Source: CAZKCK01 sp964552325
Lineage (GTDB): Bacteria > Bacteroidota > Bacteroidia > Bacteroidales > TTA-H9
DNA length: 64,000 nt
Direction of reading: 5' to 3'
Assembly (NCBI GenBank): GCA_964552325.1
Contig: CAZKHA010000001.1
Location: 56,675-120,674 of the forward strand
Shown here: positions 9,717 through 18,348 of the stretch, piece after piece
How positions within the stretch are numbered: position 1 is the first letter of the stretch
Layout: each line of letters begins with the position of its first letter
Notes under the pieces: model-generated
Told to the model about the DNA's origin: nothing
What the model saw: the letters and a program-made list of their open reading frames with translations, nothing else
Databases searched by the model: none
Made by a program: the position numbers and the translations under genes

Positions 9717-11567
9717 ATGAAAAAGCTTATCGGATGTTTCAACTTGAATACCAATATCAACGAAATCTTCGATTTTACTGACACTAATTTACTTACAGAT
9801 AGATGCTTAGCACACTCTGTAGTTTGCCAGCAGTTTTTTTATGAAGATTACAAGGTACTACTTGCTGGATCTATTTTTAACCTAAACGAGCTTAACAAGT
9901 CGTTTTCGTTGCAATGCCAAACAATGGCGGAACTTGCCGTCAGATTGTTTATTTTAAAAGGAACTTCATGGATTACCTTGGTAGATGGCGATTTTACGGC
10001 TGTAATTCTAACTAAAAACGAGATGTATATTTTTAGGGATCGGCATGGATCTGGGCCTCAGATTTATTATACCTCAGATTTTTTTGCTTCAGAACCTACT
10101 GATATCCTATCATTTAAAGGGTTTAAAGCAGAACCAAACGCCGATGCCTTGCTTACCTTTGCCGGAATAGGTTATATACCTTCGCCGCTTACTGCATTAA
10201 AGGGTGTTCATAAACTTCCTGCCGGCCACTATCTACATGCAAAAAATGGTAACTTAATAAGCCAAGCAGTCTTTACATGGAATGATTTTAAAAAACATAC
10301 GTCCACCTGCAAACTTGACCCTGTAGAAGCAACCGAAGCATATGCTGATTTATTACGAAACTCAATTAAAAAACGAGTTGAAGGAAAGGCTTCGGTAGGT
10401 TTGCTGTTGAGCGGAGGATATGATTCGGGAGGTAATATTCACGTACTGAGAGAAGTATATAACGGCCCAGCTTACACTTTTTCGATTGGATTTAAAAATA
10501 ACCCATGGACAGAATTGCCACTTGCAAAGATAATGGCGGATACTTATAAAACTGAACACCATGAATATGAGATAGATGGAAGCGAAATTGCCTTTATGCC
10601 CGAAATTGTTCGCCACTTTGGCGACCCGTTTCAAGAAGGTGGCCTAATGGTTAATTATGCAGCTATGAAAATTGCCAACCAAAGCCCCACGGATATTATT
10701 TTAGGTGGCGATGGAAATGATCAACATTTTGGGACATCAGCCAAAGAATGTGCCTTACACTACCTGGTCAAGTCGAAGGGCATGCAATGGGCTCAAAACA
10801 TGCTTGGTAACATCGGAAAAGCGAGTATTTTTGAATCACAAGACATGCTCTTTCGTTTACGGTTCCACAACGAAAAAGTATTGCATATTCTTGAAAGTGA
10901 TTGTTTTGGATTCCCTATCCATCAGGCTAGTAAACTACTGAATGGAGCAAGTAAACTCCAAAAATATGGGTATATAGCTGATATACCAAGCAAATTCAGC
11001 AGTTTTGATGAATTCTATTTCGTTAGAAACTACAAAATTGATTTAGAACAGGTTGTAAATGAAGTAATTCTGTTTAAAGCCTCAAAAATGGCCGACTTGT
11101 TCCAGAACGAGCTTACATTCCCTTATATGGCAACAAATATCTACGACTTTTTAAGTACATTGCCAAGGGAATTGAAATGTAAGGGCGATATTAATTCGAT
11201 AGCCAAAGCTAAAGGAACAACGAAGTTTTTGCATAAAAACTACCTGAAGTCTAAGTTACCCTCCGAAATTACCTCGCGAAAAAAGCAAGGTGGTTTTGCC
11301 CCTCTCCCACTCTTCTTTGCCGATACCAAACAACGGCAAATGATTGTACAAATCATCCGAAAATCAGGATTTTATAACGATTGTGCCAACAAAGCATTTA
11401 TTGAATCCTTTTTCAAAGAATATGATTTAACAGCCTTTGATGAAAATAAATGGTTCTGGCACAAGCAAGTACAAGCTTTTAGGTTTTATAACTTACTTGT
11501 GATGGCTTTATGGTGGGAGATTTTTATCAATAAACACACCGGAACAGTACTAGCTGATTTTACTTAA
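9717..11567 (+). CDS. Asparagine-synthetase-like amidotransferase lacking N-terminal Cys
   Basis: A 616-residue protein with an N-terminal region resembling a class II glutamine amidotransferase (about residues 1-180, with a FRDRHGSGP segment like the FRDP(L/F)G region of AsnB) and a C-terminal PP-loop ATP pyrophosphatase domain with SGGYDS near residue 227. Classical AsnB starts Met-Cys-Gly, with Cys2 as the glutaminase nucleophile. This one starts Met-Lys-Lys-Leu-Ile-Gly-Cys, so the nucleophile is absent from position 2. It may use free ammonia or another nucleophile, and probably amidates a carboxyl group on a sugar or precursor of the exopolysaccharide rather than making asparagine. Such homologues are frequent in exopolysaccharide loci. 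Confidence 0.75.
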   Translation: MKKLIGCFNLNTNINEIFDFTDTNLLTDRCLAHSVVCQQFFYEDYKVLLAGSIFNLNELNKSFSLQCQTMAELAVRLFILKGTSWITLVDGDFTAVILTKNEMYIFRDRHGSGPQIYYTSDFFASEPTDILSFKGFKAEPNADALLTFAGIGYIPSPLTALKGVHKLPAGHYLHAKNGNLISQAVFTWNDFKKHTSTCKLDPVEATEAYADLLRNSIKKRVEGKASVGLLLSGGYDSGGNIHVLREVYNGPAYTFSIGFKNNPWTELPLAKIMADTYKTEHHEYEIDGSEIAFMPEIVRHFGDPFQEGGLMVNYAAMKIANQSPTDIILGGDGNDQHFGTSAKECALHYLVKSKGMQWAQNMLGNIGKASIFESQDMLFRLRFHNEKVLHILESDCFGFPIHQASKLLNGASKLQKYGYIADIPSKFSSFDEFYFVRNYKIDLEQVVNEVILFKASKMADLFQNELTFPYMATNIYDFLSTLPRELKCKGDINSIAKAKGTTKFLHKNYLKSKLPSEITSRKKQGGFAPLPLFFADTKQRQMIVQIIRKSGFYNDCANKAFIESFFKEYDLTAFDENKWFWHKQVQAFRFYNLLVMALWWEIFINKHTGTVLADFT

Positions 11568-11589
11568 TACTATTGTAAATCGAACAAAT

Positions 11590-12732
11590 ATGATAATTGG
11601 GATAGAAGGACAACGCTTATTTAGGAAGAAAAAACATGGTATGGATATGGTTGCCTTGGAACTTATCCGCAACCTTCAGGCTATAGATACTAAAAACCAG
11701 TATTTTATATATATTGCCCCAGATGTTGATCGTTCCTGTTTAACCGAAACCAGCAACTTTAAGATTAGGGTTATTGGCAAGAATTTCTATCCAATATGGG
11801 AACAGTTTTCATTGCCTAAAGCCGCTAAAGCCGATGGATGTCAAGTACTTCATTGCACCAGCAATACTGCTCCACTCGTTACCAATATACCATTGGTGGT
11901 AACCCTTCATGATATAATTTACATGGAGAAAAATCTTTGGCAGCTTATAACTGGTAAGGGAACCCCCTATCAAAAATTTGGAAACGTGTACCGCCGCCTG
12001 GTTGTGCCCCGCATTCTAAAGTCAAGCCAAAAAGTTATAACCGTCTCCAACTATGAAAAACAGCGTATTACAGATTTTTTTAAATTGGGAAATAACAAAC
12101 TTACTGCTATATACAATGGTGTAGGCAAACACTTTAAAAAAGTGACTGACCCAATAGAACTTCAACGAGTCAAACAAAAATACAGTTTACCCGACAAGTT
12201 CTTTTTCCATTTAGGCAATACCGATCCCAAAAAAAACACTGCTGGCGTGCTAAAAGCATATGCCAATTTCTTACGAACAAGTAATGAACATATACCAATG
12301 GTAATGCTTGATTACGAACTAAATGAATTGCAGAAACTCTTGAATGAAATGGATGAGCCAAATCTGTTTAAATCAATTCATCTAACTGGCTATGTGGTGA
12401 ATACCGATTTGCCGGCTATATATTCGCAGTGTGAGCAATTCCTATATCCATCTTTGCGCGAAAGTTTTGGTATCCCTCTTTTGGAAGCCATGGCTTGCGG
12501 CACACCTGTAATTTCCTCCAATACATCCTGTATGCCCGAAATTTCGGGTGGTGCGGCATGGCTTGTTAATCCTTTCGATACGAATGAAATTACCCAAGCC
12601 ATGATTAGTTTACATTCCGATAAGCAGCTAGCTAACTCCTTTATAGAGAAAGGGTTTGTACAATCAAGTAAATTTTCGTGGCATCAAATGGCTGCCGACG
12701 TATTGAAACTCTATGGAACGATACTTAAATAA
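11590..12732 (+). CDS. Family 4 glycosyltransferase (GT-B)
   Basis: A 380-residue GT-B enzyme. The C-terminal nucleotide-sugar domain shows the retaining GT4 signature ESFGIPLLEAMACGTPV (E-x7-E at about residues 294-302) preceded by YPSLR; the N-terminal acceptor domain contains HDIIYM. It lies 22 bp after the asparagine-synthetase-like gene and 30 bp before another GT-B gene, in the same operon. It probably adds mannose, glucose or a related sugar to the repeat unit. Confidence 0.85.
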   Translation: MIIGIEGQRLFRKKKHGMDMVALELIRNLQAIDTKNQYFIYIAPDVDRSCLTETSNFKIRVIGKNFYPIWEQFSLPKAAKADGCQVLHCTSNTAPLVTNIPLVVTLHDIIYMEKNLWQLITGKGTPYQKFGNVYRRLVVPRILKSSQKVITVSNYEKQRITDFFKLGNNKLTAIYNGVGKHFKKVTDPIELQRVKQKYSLPDKFFFHLGNTDPKKNTAGVLKAYANFLRTSNEHIPMVMLDYELNELQKLLNEMDEPNLFKSIHLTGYVVNTDLPAIYSQCEQFLYPSLRESFGIPLLEAMACGTPVISSNTSCMPEISGGAAWLVNPFDTNEITQAMISLHSDKQLANSFIEKGFVQSSKFSWHQMAADVLKLYGTILK

Positions 12733-12762
12733 TAAACTATTGAAATACAACCTATAAGGCTA

Positions 12763-13974
12763 ATGAAAGGCAAGGATATAATTGTTGTAGGAATTCAACC
12801 ATGGGACATTGCTATTGGTAGCAATTGCAAAAATATTGCCGAGGAATTTGCCAAACACAATAGGGTTTTATATGTAAATGCCCCGCTTGATCGCGCAACC
12901 CTTAAATATGAACGAAACACCGAAAAAACCCAAAAACGCCTGAAGATTCTAAAGGGCGAATTACCAGATATTTACCAAATTCATGCATCACTTTGGACGC
13001 TTTACCCCCGCACAAAGATTGAATCAATCAACTTATTGCCAGGTTGTTTTATTTATGACCTACTAAACAAACGGAATAGCCGGTTATTTGCCAGCCAAAT
13101 CATGGATGCAGCAAAAAGATTGGGATTCAAAGACTTCATATTATTCAATGATAGCTTAATGTTTATGGGTATCCATTTAAAGGAACTTTTAAAGCCCAAG
13201 CTATACATATATTATATGCGCGATTTCCTTACCAAGCATCCTTATTGGAAAAAACACGGCGAACGTTTAGAACCCCAACTTATAAAAACAGCTGATTTAG
13301 TGGTAAATAACTCCACACTTTACGCTGAATATGGGGCAAGATTTAATAAACATAGCTACATGGTTGGGCAAGGCTGCGATACAAGCTTGTTTAACGATGA
13401 ACTTCGCACTATCAATGTTGCAGCTGACCTCTTGCAAATTCCTAAGCCCATCGTTGGGTACGTTGGATTTCTATCCTCCAGACGCCTCGACATCAAACTT
13501 TTAGAAAAAATAGCCATTGAGCTAAATCCTTGGAGCTTAGTTTTGGTTGGGCCGGAAGATGAAGAATTTGAACAATCGAAGCTGCATACACTTCCTAATG
13601 TTTACTTTCTGGGAAGCCGTGAGCCCGAAAAACTGCCCGATTATATCAAAGGATTTGATGTAGCCATTAACCCACAACTGATTAATGATGCAACGATGGG
13701 TAATTATCCTCGCAAAATTGATGAATACCTGGCCCTTGGAAAACCAACGGTGGGGTCGGCTACCAAAGCCATGGAATACTTCAATGAGGTAGCTTATCTA
13801 GCCAATAATCATTCTGATTTTGTTGAACTTATCAAAACTGCCCTTAAAACCGATTCAGCTGAAAAGCAGGCACAACGGAAATCGTGCGCATTAAGCCATT
13901 CATGGGAAAACAATGTGAACACTATTTATGCGTATGCTAAACTTGTAGCCAACGAAAAAAATATAACTATCTAA
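12763..13974 (+). CDS. Putative GT-B glycosyltransferase (TuaH-like)
   Basis: A 403-residue protein with a GT-B-like layout: an N-terminal domain beginning KDIIVVGIQPWD, and a C-terminal domain with VGYVGFLSSR (about residue 230) and VLVGPEDEE. A late PRKIDEYLALGKPTV segment stands where the donor-site EAMA(C/L)G motif of GT4 enzymes sits. It resembles TuaH/teichuronic-acid-type glycosyltransferases more than classical GT4. By position it assembles part of the exopolysaccharide repeat. Fold assignment is fairly secure, function is context only. Confidence 0.7.
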   Translation: MKGKDIIVVGIQPWDIAIGSNCKNIAEEFAKHNRVLYVNAPLDRATLKYERNTEKTQKRLKILKGELPDIYQIHASLWTLYPRTKIESINLLPGCFIYDLLNKRNSRLFASQIMDAAKRLGFKDFILFNDSLMFMGIHLKELLKPKLYIYYMRDFLTKHPYWKKHGERLEPQLIKTADLVVNNSTLYAEYGARFNKHSYMVGQGCDTSLFNDELRTINVAADLLQIPKPIVGYVGFLSSRRLDIKLLEKIAIELNPWSLVLVGPEDEEFEQSKLHTLPNVYFLGSREPEKLPDYIKGFDVAINPQLINDATMGNYPRKIDEYLALGKPTVGSATKAMEYFNEVAYLANNHSDFVELIKTALKTDSAEKQAQRKSCALSHSWENNVNTIYAYAKLVANEKNITI

Positions 13975-13987
13975 AATTTAACATTCT

Positions 13988-14614
13988 ATGGGAGTAATTC
14001 AACGTATTAAGGCCAACCCAAAGTTAAAAAAGCTGGTTTTATGGCTAATTTCTCCAACCGGACGCCCCAAACCCCGATGGTGGATTCGCGTGTTCGTTAA
14101 CAAGTTTGTACACAAGCGGGGAAAAAATTCGCTCATTAGATGGAACAGTCGTATGGATGTTTTTCCGTTTAACCGATTTGAACTTGGAAAAAACTCTACC
14201 ATTGAATCGTACTGTGTTATAAACAATGGTGCTGGAAATGTGATAATTGGAGACGATGCCCGTGTAGGGATTGGTACCGTGATTATTGGACCGGTTAGCA
14301 TGGGCAATGGAAGTGGAACAGGACAGCATGTGTTTATAGGAGGATTTAACCATGGGTATGCCGATGGTTCAAAAAATTCTAAATATCAACCACTTGACAT
14401 AAAAGGTGTGTTAATTGAGGATGAAGCCCATATTGGTGCCAACTCGGTAGTGCTTGCCGGAGTAACGATTGGAAAGCGCACCCAGATTGGTGCAGGTAGT
14501 GTAGTAACCAAAAGTATTCCAGCCTTTTGCATTGCCGCTGGAAATCCATGTAAAGTTATTAAAACGTTTAACAGTTCAACTGGTGAATGGGAACGTATTT
14601 CAAATCCCAACTAA
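13988..14614 (+). CDS. Left-handed beta-helix acyltransferase (WbbJ/CAT-like)
   Basis: A 208-residue protein with imperfect hexapeptide repeats from about residue 70 to 190, for example IGDDARVGIGTVIIGPVSM and IEDEAHIGANSVVLAGVTI, and a basic N-terminal extension. These trimeric enzymes transfer acetyl or other acyl groups from acyl-CoA to sugar hydroxyl or amino groups. Within this operon it most likely O-acetylates the exopolysaccharide repeat unit. The next gene follows after 9 bp. Confidence 0.85.
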   Translation: MGVIQRIKANPKLKKLVLWLISPTGRPKPRWWIRVFVNKFVHKRGKNSLIRWNSRMDVFPFNRFELGKNSTIESYCVINNGAGNVIIGDDARVGIGTVIIGPVSMGNGSGTGQHVFIGGFNHGYADGSKNSKYQPLDIKGVLIEDEAHIGANSVVLAGVTIGKRTQIGAGSVVTKSIPAFCIAAGNPCKVIKTFNSSTGEWERISNPN

Positions 14615-14623
14615 TTATTGGCT

Positions 14624-15808
14624 ATGATACTTAAACTATTGTTTTGGATACTGGTTTTTATCGTTTTCTATGCATATGTAGGCTATGGAATCATATTGTA
14701 TTTATTGGTATTAAGCAAGCGTGTCTTTGTTAAAAAAGCACAACACCTTGTTCAATATGAACCAGAAGTAAGCCTCTTTGTAGCTGCATACAATGAGAAA
14801 GATTATGTTGATGCTAAAGTAAAAAACACGTTATCATTAAATTACCCAAAAGAAAAGATAAAACAGGTTTGGGTAACCGACGGAAGCGATGATGGAACTC
14901 CTACCCTACTTGAATCGTACCACCATAAAGGCATTCAGGTTTATCATGTTCCTGAGCGGGGTGGAAAAATTGGTGCCATGAACAGGGGAATGAAGTTTAT
15001 TGAAACATCTATTGTAATATTTTCGGATGCCAACACCATGCTTGGGCCTGATAGTATTCGGCGGATTGTCAACTTATTCGCCGATCCAAAAGTGGGATGT
15101 GTGAGTGGTGAAAAGCGTATTTTTCAAGACGAAAAGCAAAGTGCTGCAGCCACCGAAGGAATATATTGGAAATATGAATCCAAACTCAAGAAATGGGATG
15201 CCGAACTCTATTCGGTTGTAGGTGCGGCAGGCGAATTATTCGCCATTAGGCGCGAACTTTATCAAGAAGTTGAAAAAGACACCTTGCTCGACGATTTTAT
15301 TATTTCGCTACGAATTGCCATGAAGGGCTACACAATTCAATATGATCCAGAAGCTTATGCTATCGAAGCTCCTTCAGCCAATGTAAAAGAAGAACTGAAA
15401 CGTAAAATTCGGATTTCAGCCGGTGGAATTCAATCTGTTGTGAGGTTGGCTAAACTATTAAACCCTTTTAAGTACGGTATTTTAAGTTTCCAATACATTT
15501 CACACAGGGTACTCCGTTGGACTCTGGCGCCGCTTAGCTTGCCGCTCATCTTTGTTTTGAATGGCTTTATTGCTTATAATGAAGGAATTAATGCCAAAAA
15601 CCCCTATACCTTACTATTGCTGGCACAGTTTCTTTTTTATTTGGCTGCTAGTATTGGTTGGATACTTGAAAACCAGAAAATTAGAATAAAACTCCTCTTT
15701 ATTCCTTATTACTTCTTTATAATGAACCTTGCAGTTTTCTTAGGTTTGAAACGCTATTTAAAAAAGGCTCAATCCGTAAACTGGGAACGAGCCAAAAGAG
15801 CACAATAA
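14624..15808 (+). CDS. Membrane family 2 glycosyltransferase (PgaC/BcsA-like)
   Basis: A 394-residue protein: N-terminal membrane helix (residues 1-30), GT-A core with VAAYNE, VTDGSDDG and FSDANT acidic motifs and LLDDFIISLR, then two or three hydrophobic helices at the C-terminus. This is the layout of processive polysaccharide synthases. A TTG at 14618 is in frame, but ATG 14624 puts the start directly at the membrane helix and is preferred. It lies immediately before the secreted beta-helix protein (6 bp). Confidence 0.8.
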   Translation: MILKLLFWILVFIVFYAYVGYGIILYLLVLSKRVFVKKAQHLVQYEPEVSLFVAAYNEKDYVDAKVKNTLSLNYPKEKIKQVWVTDGSDDGTPTLLESYHHKGIQVYHVPERGGKIGAMNRGMKFIETSIVIFSDANTMLGPDSIRRIVNLFADPKVGCVSGEKRIFQDEKQSAAATEGIYWKYESKLKKWDAELYSVVGAAGELFAIRRELYQEVEKDTLLDDFIISLRIAMKGYTIQYDPEAYAIEAPSANVKEELKRKIRISAGGIQSVVRLAKLLNPFKYGILSFQYISHRVLRWTLAPLSLPLIFVLNGFIAYNEGINAKNPYTLLLLAQFLFYLAASIGWILENQKIRIKLLFIPYYFFIMNLAVFLGLKRYLKKAQSVNWERAKRAQ

Positions 15809-15814
15809 AAGCAC

Positions 15815-17494
15815 ATGGCAAAAATCACACTAATAATCGCAATATATTTATTATCAATTTCGTATGTGTTGATAGGCCAACCATGCGATACCATATTGTA
15901 TGGAAATCCCAAAGTATATACCTTAATTGACGGCAAGAAGCTTAAGAGTATTACACCCGGTTGCACAATTTGCTTAAAGGCCGGTAAATATTATCATATT
16001 CGCATCGACAACTTACATGGGTCAGCAGAAAAGCCAATCATTATTAGGCCCGAAGGTGGAAATGTGCTAATAGATACCAATTGCATTTATGGTATTCGAT
16101 TTGGTGGAAAATCCTCATACATTAAACTCACAGGTAAAACTGCCACTGAACCTTATGCATTAAAAATACTTGAATCAGATGGAGTTGGCATTTCTATAGA
16201 TGACCTATCAACTGATATTGAAGTAGAAGGCGTTGAAATTGCCAATACCCGATTGGCAGGGATTATGGCCAAAACAGATCCTGATTGCTCTTTGAAAGCT
16301 GTTAGAGATAGCTTTGCATTGAATAACCTGAAAATACACGACAATTACTTGCATGATATTGGTTTTGAAGGCATGTACATAGGAAGCTCTTTTTATTCGG
16401 GCAAAGAGCTGAATTGCAACGGTAAGGACACCATCGTAATGCCTCACCTACTATTTGGAGCCGAAATTTACAACAACATTGTTGAACGCACAGGCTATGA
16501 TGGTATCCAGGTTTCGAGTGTAAGCACTGACTGCCGGATTAATGATAACCGGATTTCGCATGATAGTTATGTAAAACAATATGGGCAAATGAGCGGGATT
16601 ATTATTGGAGAAGGCAGTAGCTGTGATTGTTACAATAATAAAATAACGAAAGGCGCAGGAATTGGCATTGAGGTGCATGGCTTTGGTGGAAGAAAAATCT
16701 TTAACAACCTAATTGTAGAAGCTGGAAGAACTTACAAACCCCTAACGCAGGGAGCTTACTCAAAACCAGGTATTTATGTTGCTTACAACCTGCCTAATCC
16801 ACAGAATCAAGCCTACAAGATTTTCAGTAACACAATTGTAAACCCAAAAAGTGAAGGCATTCGTTTCTCCAACATAAACAGCTCTAATAACTTAATTTAC
16901 AACAACATAATTATCAACCCGGGTATTTGGCATTACTATGACTCAATGGGGGTTCCACCTGAATCTTCTTATATTAATGTTAATGTGGATGCAACATGCG
17001 ATGTACAGAATAATTTTGGGGCTCGCAATGCGAAAACTATTTTATTTGTTGATTCATTGCTGGGCAATTATCGTCTACAAGCCAGCAGCCCTGCTGTTAA
17101 CACAGGAATTGACCTTTATCCTTTTAAAATAACCTATGACTTGGATTACCAAGCTAGACCCTATGGTGGCAAGTATGATATAGGTGCATATGAATACTTT
17201 AAGGGACAAGGACTTGAAGAGCCTACAACCCAGAAAACTCATTTTATTAAGTCTGCTTCGTTTAGTATTGTAACCCACGAGGTATTGCTTGAATTTGATG
17301 TTGAGTTAGCGGGTAACATTTATATTAATTTATTTGATTCTACTGGTAAGCAAGTAGTTAAAAATATTTATACTACAATAAACACGAAAAACTTTCGGCT
17401 TGCTATTCCTGCAATTTCGAGTGGTACTTACATACTACAAGCCCGCTACCTTAACTTAATTGATTCTGTTAAACTATTGATATTTAACCAATAA
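15815..17494 (+). CDS. Secreted parallel beta-helix protein with T9SS type A sorting domain
   Basis: A 559-residue exported protein. It has a signal peptide (about residues 1-22), a right-handed parallel beta-helix region (about 45-440) rich in NNxI/NNKI turns and repeated 'xIxxNxI' strands, as in pectate-lyase/C5-epimerase-like folds, and a C-terminal ~75-residue beta-sandwich ending SGTYILQARY...KLLIFNQ. The last part matches the Por-secretion (type IX) type A sorting domain, so the protein should reach the cell surface or medium. Inside an exopolysaccharide operon, a lyase, epimerase or glycan-binding role is plausible. Catalytic residues cannot be assigned from sequence alone. Confidence 0.75.
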   Translation: MAKITLIIAIYLLSISYVLIGQPCDTILYGNPKVYTLIDGKKLKSITPGCTICLKAGKYYHIRIDNLHGSAEKPIIIRPEGGNVLIDTNCIYGIRFGGKSSYIKLTGKTATEPYALKILESDGVGISIDDLSTDIEVEGVEIANTRLAGIMAKTDPDCSLKAVRDSFALNNLKIHDNYLHDIGFEGMYIGSSFYSGKELNCNGKDTIVMPHLLFGAEIYNNIVERTGYDGIQVSSVSTDCRINDNRISHDSYVKQYGQMSGIIIGEGSSCDCYNNKITKGAGIGIEVHGFGGRKIFNNLIVEAGRTYKPLTQGAYSKPGIYVAYNLPNPQNQAYKIFSNTIVNPKSEGIRFSNINSSNNLIYNNIIINPGIWHYYDSMGVPPESSYINVNVDATCDVQNNFGARNAKTILFVDSLLGNYRLQASSPAVNTGIDLYPFKITYDLDYQARPYGGKYDIGAYEYFKGQGLEEPTTQKTHFIKSASFSIVTHEVLLEFDVELAGNIYINLFDSTGKQVVKNIYTTINTKNFRLAIPAISSGTYILQARYLNLIDSVKLLIFNQ

Positions 17495-17498
17495 TTAC

Positions 17499-18332
17499 AT
17501 GAACACATTTAGACTAACCAAGAGCATTCTTAAAAAGATTGTTCCCTATCAAGTGGGTGTGAAACTTAGAGGTGGATGGCAAAAAATTATGGGATTTTAT
17601 TTCAAAGGATCCAATTATTACTGCCCATATTGTAAACAATCGTTTCGGAAGTTTTTGCCAGGAGGTCAACACCATGCTGTGATTGTTCAATATCAAATTA
17701 TTGGAAGTGGTTATAGAGAAAACACCGTTTGCCCAAGGTGTTACTCAACAGATAGGGATAGGTTGATATACGCATATTTAAATGAAAAAGGTTTCTTTGA
17801 ATCAAAGCTAAAGCTTTTACACATAGCCCCAGAAGGAAGTTTGCGAGCGTATATACAGCAAAAAACTCAAATTGAGTATATTACAGGCGATAAGCAAACT
17901 GATGGCTACACCGATTACTATTACCAACGAGGGATTACCAACCTCGACCTAGTTCAACTTCCATTTAAAGATGAAACTTTTGATGCAATTATTTGCAATC
18001 ATGTGCTTGAACATATACTAGATGATAATCAAGCAATGCGCGAGCTCTTTCGGGTATTGAAGAAAAATGCTTGGGCAATATTACAAGTACCTTTTTCTCC
18101 ATACCTATCAGAAACCTATGAAAATCAAAATATAATACTTCCAAAAGACCGTGAGCAGCATTTCGGACAATTCGATCATGTTCGTATTTATGGCCTTGAT
18201 TATACTGAACGGCTAAAAGCGGCAGGTTTTAGGGTTAGCATTAACCACTTATCGGTTGAAAAATATCCTGAAATAAGTACATTTGCAGTTAATCCTCAAG
18301 AGCCAATTTTCGTTGCTGAAAAAATTTCTTGA
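17499..18332 (+). CDS. SAM-dependent methyltransferase with N-terminal zinc-ribbon-like cysteines
   Basis: A 277-residue protein. Near residues 43-46 and about 77-80 there are two CPxC pairs (CPYC and CPRC) that could bind zinc. The following Rossmann domain has LLHIAPEGSL in place of a glycine-rich motif I and the class I landmarks FDAIICNHVLEHI and LFRVLKKNAW. It is the last gene of the exopolysaccharide block, 4 bp after the beta-helix protein. It probably methylates a sugar or lipid-linked precursor. The variant motif I makes the precise family uncertain. Confidence 0.7.
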   Translation: MNTFRLTKSILKKIVPYQVGVKLRGGWQKIMGFYFKGSNYYCPYCKQSFRKFLPGGQHHAVIVQYQIIGSGYRENTVCPRCYSTDRDRLIYAYLNEKGFFESKLKLLHIAPEGSLRAYIQQKTQIEYITGDKQTDGYTDYYYQRGITNLDLVQLPFKDETFDAIICNHVLEHILDDNQAMRELFRVLKKNAWAILQVPFSPYLSETYENQNIILPKDREQHFGQFDHVRIYGLDYTERLKAAGFRVSINHLSVEKYPEISTFAVNPQEPIFVAEKIS

Positions 18333-18348
18333 TAGCTTTACATTCTTA

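Noticed and set aside
1..18332. Horizontal island or prophage origin of the exopolysaccharide block
   Set aside because: No integrase, transposase, tRNA or flanking repeats are visible, and base composition looks like the rest of the window.
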